Positions 1 through 6,034 are shown, numbered from the stretch's first letter. The stretch: DNA of 8,055 bases from Peptococcaceae bacterium BRH_c23 (GCA_000961805.1 LADV01000221.1:1-8055); one strand, 5' to 3'. Notes: a model not told the origin generated them from the sequence alone. Program-made: numbers and translations.

Positions 1-99
1 CTTGCTGAATATATGGTCGAAAGGCTTAAAGAGTGGCCGCCTGTTCCCACGACGAATATGAGGACGGTTGAAACGTATGCCACTCATGAAAGGTGGTAA
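1..99 (+). CDS. 3' end of an unknown gene
   Basis: Frame 1 is open from the window edge to TAA at 97-99, giving the last 32 residues of a protein that ends in THERW. The piece starts with a plausible amphipathic helix (LAEYMVERLKEW) and then has a Pro/Thr-rich tail. I do not recognise the family, and the start lies outside the window. It could also be a chance open frame, because only debris follows it. No convincing terminator follows; the nearest inverted repeat (CGAGAC/GTCTCG, about 104-128) has only a 6-bp stem. Confidence 0.35.
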   Translation, partial: LAEYMVERLKEWPPVPTTNMRTVETYATHERW

Positions 100-184
100 A
101 TCCGAGACACGGAGATTCAGGGTCTCGCTAATTCGATATTAATCTTCTGAAGATGGGGCGAGAGAGTTTCAGAAATTTGAGGCA

Positions 185-294
185 GGAATGGGCCCAAACT
201 GGTTATTGGCTTTGAGATGTATAAGCCCGGACAAAGATGCCTTATCAAAGGATGAAGGTGAGCTGAACGTAGGGAAAAGGCTAATTTCAAGAGC
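185..294 (+). pseudogene. Fragment of DDE transposase, second copy of the 2006-3262 family
   Basis: This stretch aligns by eye with 2456-2567, inside the larger transposase downstream, at roughly 86 percent nucleotide identity. It encodes the same GMGPKLVI..MYKPGQ..SKDEGELNVGKRL segment. One extra A near 231-233 (ggacaaagatg against ggacaagacg) shifts the frame in the middle of the match. Neither the upstream catalytic Asp region nor the downstream Asp and Glu regions are present, so this is an inactive internal scrap. The divergence argues for an old related copy rather than a recent duplication of the neighbouring element. Confidence 0.8.
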
Positions 295-405
295 TATTTT
301 GAACAGCTGATAATCCGGGTTGACCGGCGCTTGCTGGCGTTAGCAATAGAGGAGCCTTATTTGGAGGACTATATCCCCCGGACCAGAATCCTATGGGATG
401 GGTAA
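289..405 (+). pseudogene. Possible unknown gene remnant
   Basis: An open stretch overlaps the end of the transposase scrap and stops with TAA at 403-405. Its translation is protein-like, with a helix-like core (FEQLIIRVDRRLLALAIEE) and a tail ending in RTRILWDG. No start codon or ribosome binding site precedes it, and I do not recognise the family. It may be the 3' end of the gene into which the transposase fragment was inserted, or it may be chance. The stretch 406-475 holds nothing I can identify. Confidence 0.2.
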
Positions 406-475
406 ATATCTAGTCTGAACATAACCACAGCCATTAACCCGCTTCCGGTATGCTGTAGGTCTTATGTTGGCAAAA

Positions 476-910
476 TTATAAATTTGCCATTCCTAAAAAA
501 TCACTCCAATATAATGTGAAAAATATAATAACAATAAATACTAATTGACTAATTGTGAATTTGTAATCATTTCGATTTTCTGCATATTTATACTCTATAA
601 TAGCTCTAGCTACTTCAGTCGCAAGGACAAATACCATCATTAAAAACCATGGTTCAAAAAACCAAATCCAATCCATAGGGTCTCTCGTCATATTAACAAA
701 AGAGCCGATTAGCAGGACGACTATAGATGTAATCCTGATCGTCCGATCAATTTTTTTATGTTTCTCATTAACATAGTTATATGAAAAAAGTTTCTTCTTC
801 TCAACTTTTAGCAGTTTTCTCATTACCGCATTAAATGAAACTAGCGATAATAATACAATGGTTAGCAAGAGGAATAACTCCTGCCAAAACTTCGGTCCAA
901 GACCATACAT
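476..910 (-). CDS. Small membrane protein, DUF4181-like
   Basis: A 144-residue integral membrane protein of unknown function. Four hydrophobic segments are visible, at about residues 6-27, 57-74, 84-104 and 120-140. A basic loop follows the first (RKLLKVEKKKLFSYNYVNEKHKKIDR). The spacing and the KVEKKK..FSYN.VNEKHKKID motif match my memory of the DUF4181 family of Bacillota, which has this usual length. I place the start at ATG (910-908) because GGAGG on the minus strand lies 8 bases upstream. The GTG at 919-917, which would add three residues, overlaps that binding site. The gene stands alone, opposite in direction to its neighbours, with a 9-bp inverted repeat just upstream (927-968). It looks intact. 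The family call is from memory of motifs, not a search. Confidence 0.65.
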   Translation of the reverse strand: MYGLGPKFWQELFLLLTIVLLSLVSFNAVMRKLLKVEKKKLFSYNYVNEKHKKIDRTIRITSIVVLLIGSFVNMTRDPMDWIWFFEPWFLMMVFVLATEVARAIIEYKYAENRNDYKFTISQLVFIVIIFFTLYWSDFLGMANL

Positions 911-926
911 GAGTTTCACCTCCAGT

Positions 927-968
927 CACAGGTTACCTAAAAACAGCCTACATTTCATCTAACCTGTG
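927..968 (-). repeat. Inverted repeat in the leader of the membrane protein gene
   Basis: CACAGGTTA at 927-935 and its exact complement TAACCTGTG at 960-968 flank a 24-base spacer. On the minus strand this lies just upstream of the GGAGG site of the DUF4181-like gene. It could be a repressor operator or a leader hairpin affecting translation. A promoter is not clear, although a TAAAAT-like -10 lies further upstream on the minus strand (about 974-979). The function is inference. Confidence 0.4.
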
Positions 969-1017
969 CGTATTTTAACAAGTACGAAAAAAGTTAATTG
1001 TTTCGTTAAATCCATAA

Positions 1018-1140
1018 TCAATTGTATCATATATTACCAATAATGGTATTGAATTTCCTCCAATATCTCTTTACGACAGAGCATGGTCTCCAGGAAATAA
1101 CAATCCATTAAATGTTTGTACAAATACGGATTTTAAGTAA
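1018..1140 (+). pseudogene. 3' remnant of an unidentified gene
   Basis: About 40 codons are open from the stop at 1015-1017 to TAA at 1138-1140, with no start codon context and no ribosome binding site. The translation is unusually protein-like: NNGIEFPPISLYDRAW, then SPGNNNPLNVCTNTDFK. A terminator-like hairpin with a T-run begins 10 bases after the stop, as expected for the true 3' end of a gene. I infer that the rest of the gene has been deleted. The Asn/Pro/Trp-rich composition suggests an extracellular or carbohydrate-binding beta domain, but I cannot name the family. Confidence 0.4.
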
Positions 1141-1149
1141 AAATAATAC

Positions 1150-1176
1150 CTGACTGGTGTTGACCAATCAGTTTTT
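1150..1176 (+). terminator. Rho-independent terminator
   Basis: CTGACTGGT (1150-1158) pairs with ACCAATCAG (1163-1171) apart from one C-A mismatch, across a 4-base loop, and is followed at once by TTTTTC. It sits 10 bases after the stop of the remnant at 1018-1140, so it probably ended that lost gene. It now faces 200 bases with no gene. Confidence 0.6.
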
Positions 1177-1287
1177 CAATAACATCAACATACGTCCAAG
1201 GCTATATAAAGTAAAACCCCGACAAACCGTTTGCAAAACTCCCTGACGCTTACATAAACTCTCTTTTTCTCTTGAGAGCTGTAAACA

Positions 1288-1317
1288 TTAGCAGGAACTA
1301 TATAACTCTTGTATAAT
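1288..1317 (+). promoter_or_regulatory. Possible sigma-A promoter for the SRAP gene
   Basis: A perfect TATAAT lies at 1312-1317, about 70 bases before the SRAP start. The best -35 at a proper distance is TTAGCA (1288-1293, 18-base spacer), which is only a partial match to TTGACA. No clear LexA-type CGAAC-N4-GTTCG box was found here. Apart from this, 1177-1389 shows no gene. Confidence 0.35.
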
Positions 1318-1389
1318 TGTGTTAAAGGGATTCGAGATAGTATGGACAAATATACTCAATCAAACGTGTTTAGAAAGGGCGAAAGTTAA

Positions 1390-2000
1390 ATGTGTGGCCG
1401 ATATTCCTTCTCCAAATTTAAATCCAATGACATATAGAACGTTTTGGTCCAGTCCAGCTTGAATTTGAGTTTGGGCCACGCTATAATATTGCTCCATCTC
1501 AACAAGTTCCTGTGGTGATCCATAAAGATGGAGGCAACCGTCTACTAGGGCTTCGGTGGGGGTTAATACCCTATTGGGCTAAAGATGAATACCTTGGAAA
1601 CAAATTGATTAACGCTCGGGCTGAGACATTGGAGGAAAGGCCTAGTTTTCGAAAGTCTTTTGAGCAAAAGCGTTGTCTAGTCTTGGCAGATGGATTCTAC
1701 GAGTCGAGAAAAGAAGGTCGTGTCAAGAAACCCTTCAGAATCACCCTGAAAGATGGCGGACCATTTGCTTTCGCAGGTCTATGGGACTCGTGGTTATCAC
1801 CTACAGGTCAAACTATAAACACATGTACGATCATTACAACTACGCCGAATGAATTGATGGAGCCGATACACAACCGAATGCCTGTGATATTACAACAGGA
1901 CACAGAGCCACTTTGGCTGAGTGCGGATATCCCAAGCCGTGAAGTCAAAGGCCTGCTAACGCCTTTTCCAGCTGAAGGGATGGTTGCTTACGGCATTTAA
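1390..2000 (+). pseudogene. SRAP (SOS response-associated peptidase) gene, frameshifted and C-terminally truncated
   Basis: SRAP proteins (YedK in Escherichia coli, HMCES in animals) use Cys2 to form a covalent DNA-protein crosslink with abasic sites in single-stranded DNA. The start is ATG 1390 (MCGRYSFSKF), behind a weak AAAGGG. This frame ends at TAG 1435-1437. The other frame resumes at 1434 with IERFGP and runs through RYNIAPSQQVP, GLRWGLIPYWA, NARAET, DGFYE and HNRMP to TAA 1998-2000. One missing base near 1429-1435 explains the shift. With that base restored, the product would be about 204 residues. Cys2, the Asn of NARAET, the Glu of GFYE and the His of HNRMP, the active-site residues of the family, are all kept. 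The Trp that usually follows GFYE is Ser. The usual tail after AYPV is missing, and a transposase begins six bases on. A GTG at 1512 could start a shorter product, but it would lack Cys2. A base-call error remains possible for the frameshift. Confidence 0.85.
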
Positions 2001-2005
2001 AATAT

Positions 2006-3262
2006 ATGAAGAATGTTTACCACATCGAACGTGGTTTGAATAAACTGTCTGACGGAAGAGTTAACCCAACTTTTGGCACAGGCCAAGTTATTCTACCGGT
2101 ACTTTTTGGTTTTCTGCTGAGGATAAAAAGCTTTAACGAACTAAATTTGATGATAAAGAATCATGAGTTCCGGTAACTATTTCTCCGAGGGACAAAGCTG
2201 CCGCAGGTGGATGCGATCAGAGATACGCTTAAAGTCTTGAATATTAACGGGCTAAAACAAATCAATCAGGACATTGTAAAAAAAGCAGTCGAGAATAAGG
2301 TTTTTGAAAACGGTACCATTGATGGTTATATGGTTGCCGCGATCGATGGAACAAAATTCTTTGGGAGCAATAAGAAAAGCTGTTCGGAATGCTTGACAAG
2401 CACCAAAACAGAAAAGACTCATTATTTCCATAGTGGCGCTGTCATGTCAACGGTAGGTATGGGTCCAAAATTGGTGATTGACTTTGGGATGTACAAGCCC
2501 GGACAAGACGCTGTATCAAAGGATGAAGGGGAGCTGAACGTAGGAAAAAGGCTGCTTTCAGGCACCATGAAGAGCCATAAAGGATTAATGGATGTTGTAG
2601 TTTATGATGCCCTGGCCTGTAATTCCATCTGGATTAACCACTGTAAAAGTCTGGGTATTGATGCAATTGTCCGAGCAAAAAACAATAATAATAAGAGTTT
2701 GCGATTCGCAAAAAAGGCGGCAAATAAGACGGAGGCGGTTGAGGTTTGGGAAGATGAACAAGGATTTGAGAAAGTTCAAGTATACCAGTCAACCTTCAAG
2801 ATGGACAACGTGGAGCAACCGTTGCGGTTTGTAAAATTTGCTATAAAACATAAGAACAAGTTACGCACACAGATCATGATCGTAACAACTTGTATGGAAA
2901 TGACACTGAAGGCCTTGTTCAAAATAATCAGGGCACGCTGGGATATTGAGAACTCAATTTTCAATAACTTAAAACGTGAATGTGGCTTAGAGCATTGTTT
3001 TGTGCACGGTGGGAATGCCGTAGAAGCAGTGCTCTATTTGATCTTTATTGCATCGAATATCATGCAGCTATACTTGGTAAGGCGACTGAGAAACCATTTC
3101 ACAACTCAACGAGAAATGGTAAGGCTTTTATTAGTAGTCACCCGACGTCGCAAACCCTCGGGACGTAATGTGAATGGATTATCGTCAGTTCGCATTATTC
3201 TTAAATCCAGTATTACAAATGCCGTCCAACCTCTATGTAGTTGGACGGCATTTGTAGGATAA
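2006..3262 (+). pseudogene. DDE transposase (IS4/ISNCY-like) with an in-frame stop
   Basis: The reading frame begins at ATG 2006 (MKNVYHIERGLNKL) and runs in one frame to 3262, about 418 codons, interrupted by TAA at 2174-2176. A typical homologue would have Lys or Gln there (FR-stop-LF.RGTKLPQ). Translation could resume at GTG 2207, but no ribosome binding site precedes it. An RNase H-like DDE core is visible. Counting from 2207, the first Asp is in AAIDGTKFF (D47), the second in VVVYDALACN (D134), and the Glu in RWDIENSIFNNLK (E248). The closing EAVLYLIFIASNIMQLY helix is typical of DDE_Tnp_1 enzymes. The last 50 residues (RRRKPSGRN onward) are not what I expect for the family and are partly encoded by a perfect hairpin. 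I could not find terminal inverted repeats. Family placement is from motif memory. Confidence 0.85.
2006..3262 (+). mobile_element. Insertion sequence remnant, ends undefined
   Basis: This extent is the minimum supported by the transposase frame. The start codon is only six bases after the truncated SRAP stop, which leaves no room for a normal left inverted repeat and promoter. I therefore infer that the left end was lost in a deletion that also removed the SRAP tail. The right end lies somewhere in 3214-3390; no matching terminal repeat or target duplication could be seen. Confidence 0.55.
3214..3256 (+). repeat. Perfect 17-bp hairpin at the transposase 3' end
   Basis: 3214-3230 (TACAAATGCCGTCCAAC) is exactly complementary to 3240-3256, with a 9-base loop. 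It lies inside the last codons of the transposase frame. There is no T-run on either strand, so it is not a textbook terminator. A stem this long and perfect in A+T-rich DNA is unlikely by chance. Possible roles are a transcription barrier protecting the element, or an element-end structure. Confidence 0.7.
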
Positions 3263-3364
3263 CTGGAAGTTCACTAAATGGGAGTTTAATGAAGGTGTAC
3301 TGGTGAAAGTTTAACTATTTGTTCTTTCTGATAGTGACAAAGTTTTTCAATCACACACCATACC

Positions 3365-3394
3365 TAGACAATACATATAGTATTATCGTATAAA
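3365..3394 (+). promoter_or_regulatory. Possible sigma-A promoter for the LysM gene
   Basis: TAGACA (3365-3370) and TATAAA (3389-3394) are separated by 18 bases, matching the consensus at 5 of 6 positions in each box. Transcription would begin near 3401, leaving a very short leader in front of the GAGG site at 3403-3406. That makes the assignment uncertain. No other gene-like feature was seen in 3263-3364. Confidence 0.4.
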
Positions 3395-3414
3395 ATGTGA
3401 CAGAGGTGAAAGAG

Positions 3415-4095
3415 ATGCGTATTTTACGTATAGGATCAACGGGAGAAGATGTAGTCAAACTACAGTCCGCTTTAACTATCTTCAAATATCAACCAGGAAA
3501 AATCGATGGGATTTTCGGATTAAAAACAGCATCCGCAGTAATCAAATTCCAAAATGACTACGGCTTTGTTCCTGATGGTATTGTTGGACCGGTAACCTGG
3601 GGATATCTGCAGGAATTGATTGATGCACACAATATTTACATTATTAAACCCGGTGACACATTTTACAAATTAGCCCTTGCTCATAATATCTCCCTAATAG
3701 AGCTCACCTCTTTAAATCCAGGACTTAACCCTAATAAGCTGATGATTGGGCAAACAATTAAGCTCACTCTTACATCCAAGTTACTGAATACTACTGATCC
3801 TTCTTTTCGTATCACATCCCCAAATGATGGATCAATTCTGCCCTTTGGTGATGTTAAAATAACTTGGACTTATGCCCCGGAAGCTGTTGAATATATGATT
3901 ATTGTTACAGACTTAGAAAATTATTTGACTCTCACTAATGGTTATGAAATAGATTTATTACCGAGTGTGAATAGCTTTCTTTTGACAACCGACCATTTAA
4001 TTAGAGGACATCAGTATAATGTTATGATTTATGCAGATACGATTTCTCGCGGAATCCTTAAAACTGATCCGATACAATTTACAGTTACCGATTAG
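3415..4095 (+). CDS. Peptidoglycan-binding and LysM domain protein
   Basis: A 226-residue cell-wall-binding protein with three parts. Residues 4-66 form a PG_binding_1 domain (LRIGSTGEDVVKLQ, DGIFGLKTASAVIKFQ, DGIVGPVTW). Residues 74-118 form a LysM motif (YIIKPGDTFYKLA, LNPNKLMIGQTIKL). Residues 130-226 look like a fibronectin- or Ig-like beta domain (FRITSPNDGSILPFGDVKITW, HQYNVMIYAD). No hydrolase domain, signal peptide or membrane segment is visible. It may therefore be exported by another route or act in the spore, where LysM proteins without signal peptides are packed into the coat or cortex from the mother cell (inference). I prefer ATG 3415, with AGAGGTG 6 bases upstream, to the in-frame GTG 3397, which lies at the predicted -10 region. 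It is an intact single gene with no obvious operon partner. Confidence 0.88.
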   Translation: MRILRIGSTGEDVVKLQSALTIFKYQPGKIDGIFGLKTASAVIKFQNDYGFVPDGIVGPVTWGYLQELIDAHNIYIIKPGDTFYKLALAHNISLIELTSLNPGLNPNKLMIGQTIKLTLTSKLLNTTDPSFRITSPNDGSILPFGDVKITWTYAPEAVEYMIIVTDLENYLTLTNGYEIDLLPSVNSFLLTTDHLIRGHQYNVMIYADTISRGILKTDPIQFTVTD

Positions 4096-4408
4096 CTTGA
4101 TTATATTTATGAATACCGTGCCTTGTTAATATATGGGTTCAGAAACAACCGTTAAACTATAAGATGTTCACCTGACTATTGGTTAACGTATTGAAATAAA
4201 TCCAATTGTTCGGTCTAAGTAAAGCCCATACCAAAAGAAATAACTTCTGGTAACATTTGTTTGATCTTCGCTAAAGACCCAAATTTTGAACGTATCTTTA
4301 AAACTTTTGACTTCCAGTTATTCTTATACTGGGGCAATTCATAGAATAATGTAAACCGAGAATAACCCTAACGTTGAAACGTGATAGCTAATACATTCGT
4401 AGGGTTGT
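4096..4408. other. Non-coding stretch of 313 bases
   Basis: No intact gene, RNA gene or clear terminator was found between the LysM gene and the next start. The only coding-like trace is the short minus-strand open stretch at 4215-4367, listed separately. An ATAACTGGAAG word at 3258-3268 recurs inverted at 4313-4323 (CTTCCAGTTAT). This may be chance. Confidence 0.5.
4215..4367 (-). pseudogene. Possible minus-strand gene remnant
   Basis: Fifty codons are open on the minus strand from just after a TAG (4370-4368) to TAG at 4217-4215. The translation looks coding: FYELPQYKNNWKSK, then LKIRSKFGSLAKIKQMLPEV, ending SFGMGFT. There is no initiation codon with a ribosome binding site. I do not recognise the family, and chance cannot be excluded at this length. 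Confidence 0.25.
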
Positions 4409-4633
4409 ATGAAAGCATTGAATCTAAATAATAATAATACTTTTACAAAATCATCAAGTAATATTAAAGGAAAACAGCATCTTAAGAGAGAATTATTGAG
4501 AATCGTCTTTGGGACATACGAAGAGGCCAAGGGACACATTGTGGTAGGCGCAAACTTAGACTGCTCGATATTCGCCCATAATGTTCCCTACAAGGTTATG
4601 GAGGGATTTAATTGGTTAACAATTCAAATTTAA
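4409..4633 (+). CDS. Doubtful small ORF overlapping the next gene
   Basis: A 74-residue frame with ATG 4409 behind a weak TAGGG. It starts with an Asn/Ser/Thr-rich region (LNNNNTFTKSSSN). A more ordinary segment follows (LKRELLRIVFGTYEEAKGH, VVGANLDCSIFAHN). It overlaps the TTG start of the gene at 4612 by 22 bases in another frame and covers that gene's GGAGGG site, an arrangement that would allow translational coupling. It could also be the 5' part of a longer decayed gene. No family recognised. Confidence 0.3.
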   Translation: MKALNLNNNNTFTKSSSNIKGKQHLKRELLRIVFGTYEEAKGHIVVGANLDCSIFAHNVPYKVMEGFNWLTIQI

Positions 4634-5004
4634 CAAATTGCTATAAAGAATATATTAAAAAAGAAATCGAACAGATAGAAGATTTGAAGGCTAAAGGACA
4701 TACAGTAAAATATATACTTGAACTTAACGCATTTTCTTATGAAGCGTTAGAGAATTGCGGTTTACCTGAAAGTTATTTAGTTCCCACGGCAGAACCTCAA
4801 ACAATGAGCATCGAGGAATGGGATACCCACACAAGCGCTGAACACAAATGGGAATATGATGGAACTCCTTTTATGAACAGGCATGAACGAGATAGAGTAA
4901 TGCTCGGTTTACTATTTAGCGCAGGACTTAAGCATTTATTGGAAATATTGCCTACAGAATCAAAAGAGGAACTGAAGAAATTACTTATACCTAGTAAAAT
5001 ATAA
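4612..5004 (+). CDS. Uncharacterised 130-residue protein with WEYDG/HERDR motif
   Basis: The start is TTG 4612, chosen because GGAGGG (4600-4605) lies 6 bases upstream and no better start is present. The N-terminus is a charged helix (YKEYIKKEIEQIEDLKAKGH, residues 11-30) and the body is rich in Glu and Trp. The most distinctive block is residues 67-113: EEWDTHTSAEHKWEYDGTPF, then MNRHERDRVMLGLLFSAGLK, HLLEILP. The EEW..HT..E..WEYDG run recalls the N-terminus of Uma2-type proteins, but the downstream catalytic Asp and Glu/Lys residues of that nuclease-like fold are not present, so I do not assign it. No signal peptide or membrane segment. Codon use looks like the host. Stop TAA 5002-5004. It looks like a real cytosolic protein of unknown function. 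Confidence 0.7.
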   Translation: MVNNSNLTNCYKEYIKKEIEQIEDLKAKGHTVKYILELNAFSYEALENCGLPESYLVPTAEPQTMSIEEWDTHTSAEHKWEYDGTPFMNRHERDRVMLGLLFSAGLKHLLEILPTESKEELKKLLIPSKI

Positions 5005-5171
5005 ATTTGAGTAGGGTTAATCAAAATGGTTCGAATTCTATAGAAATATAAACCATTTATTAACAAAATAGTTTGTCGTCTTTGTGACTGTAATTATCCC
5101 ACTTCCGCTAATTATCATACTATGAGTTATTGGTAGGTTATGTACATGTAATTAAAGGTGGGTAGGGTTTT

Positions 5172-5531
5172 ATGGGTATATTTGAACATCTTTTTAAATA
5201 TGAGAGCTATCAGGATGAGGAAAATGTACATTTTTATAAATACGATGGGGTTAAAGAAATCGGTGAGCCTGTTTGTATACCTGAAACCCTATTTAACAGA
5301 ATGACCTGCATAGGAAATGCCTATAACCTTCACTATACTTCTTTGTTTAGCCCATACGAGGATTATGTGCTTGAAAGTATTCAGGTTCAGGGATTGATTG
5401 AAGAACTGAACTTTATAGCGGATACTGTTAATGATAAACTTCTGCAAAGATATATTAATGAACTATTACATCTTATTGGCGTCTGTGGTTATAGTCCGAA
5501 ATGTCCTTTTATAAAAATCATGGGGTATTAA
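5172..5531 (+). CDS. Uncharacterised 119-residue protein
   Basis: ATG 5172 follows AAAGGTGGG (5154-5162) by 9 bases, a good initiation site. The N-terminus is acidic and aromatic (MGIFEHLFKYESYQDEENVH, then YKYDG). The middle is PETLFNRMTCIGNAYN. The C-terminal half is predicted helical (YEDYVLESIQVQGLIEELNF and NDKLLQRYINELLHLIGVCG). There are four Cys (residues 35, 46, 105, 111), with 105 and 111 near the C-terminus. No membrane segment or known catalytic motif. The length, acidity and single-gene setting resemble immunity-type proteins of contact toxins, but no toxin gene is nearby, so this is only a guess. A hairpin follows 42 bases after the stop. Confidence 0.7.
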   Translation: MGIFEHLFKYESYQDEENVHFYKYDGVKEIGEPVCIPETLFNRMTCIGNAYNLHYTSLFSPYEDYVLESIQVQGLIEELNFIADTVNDKLLQRYINELLHLIGVCGYSPKCPFIKIMGY

Positions 5532-5573
5532 TCTAATTACTTCCCATTATTCTTATACAGCCAGTAAGATTTT

Positions 5574-5613
5574 AATAGCACCAGCGTTTTGTGATTAGAA
5601 CACTGGTGCTATT
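5574..5613 (+). terminator. Terminator-like hairpin after the 119-residue gene
   Basis: AATAGCACCAG (5574-5584) pairs exactly with CTGGTGCTATT (5603-5613). After one mismatch, three more pairs (GTT/AAC) extend the stem toward a 10-base loop. The downstream T-run is poor on the plus strand. On the minus strand the stem is followed by AAAATC, also poor. Its position 42 bases beyond a stop codon supports a terminator role. Confidence 0.5.
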
Positions 5614-5943
5614 GTCATAACGTTCTGCTTTGTTAGTTCTACTCTAATTTTGCTTAGTATTGGTACTTCGGTGTTGGCGACTTGTTCACTGCAAAGTTTA
5701 GGAGATATACAGAACAGGTTATTACAGCAGCAGGCAGCAAAGATGAGCTATAAGCTCGCACTAGAAGCGTATGATAAAGTCTTGACGCTGGCCCCAGATG
5801 ATATTAAAGCCTATAACAATTTATACGCAGTCATCTGAGCAGGATAAGGCGAACGCGTTGGAGAAGCTGTCTCTAAGGCATTAACACTGATTCGGCCATT
5901 GATAAAACAGGACTGTGTATTTATTAGGACTCGGTTGAAGTAG
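5599..5943 (+). pseudogene. TPR-repeat protein remnant with two in-frame stops
   Basis: One frame is open from just after a TAG (5596-5598) and starts with a hydrophobic stretch (IVITFCFVSSTLILLSIGTS, then VLATC), which may be a signal or lipoprotein-type leader. A TPR motif follows: MSYKLALEAYDKVLTLAPDD, IKAYNNL. The next repeat continues in the same frame after TGA (5836-5838) and TAA (5845-5847) as GERVGEAVSKALTL, the expected G..eEA...kAL.L pattern. The frame ends at TAG 5941-5943. No ribosome binding site precedes the TTG at 5650, and the N-terminal coding sequence runs into the upstream hairpin. I conclude this is a dead, 5'-truncated TPR protein gene, originally perhaps a membrane-anchored adaptor. 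Confidence 0.6.
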
Positions 5944-5997
5944 GTTGTTAAATAACTAATATGTTTCCATGGACGATGCACGTGGAGTGCTTGATAG

Positions 5998-6034
5998 TGC
6001 TATATCGGGGCTGAGTGAAAGCCTCGGTATAGCG
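5998..6034 (+). repeat. 15-bp hairpin with G-U wobbles
   Basis: 5998-6012 pairs with 6020-6034 across a 7-base loop (GAGTGAA). Three of the fifteen pairs are G-U as RNA, and there are no mismatches. There is no T-run, so it is not a simple terminator. Retained pairing through wobble changes is what a selected RNA structure would show. It overlaps an open frame starting with ATG 5969 that has no ribosome binding site and that I do not accept as a gene. Confidence 0.5.

Noticed and set aside
1355..1372. TCAAACGTGTTTAG near the SRAP start as a LexA box
   Set aside because: It does not match the CGAAC-N4-GTTCG consensus of Gram-positive LexA well enough.
2585..3168. Several short frames on both strands inside the transposase
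   Set aside because: They are out-of-frame shadows of the DDE transposase, which has clear catalytic motifs.
3258..3314. Short open frame DNWKFTKWEFNEGVLVKV after the transposase
   Set aside because: Only 18 codons with no start; too short to support even as a remnant.
4427..4440. AAT-rich run resembling a microsatellite
   Set aside because: Only a few units in A+T-rich DNA; no sign of function.
4797..5066. Minus-strand frame of 89 codons
   Set aside because: Antisense shadow of the well-initiated gene at 4612-5004.
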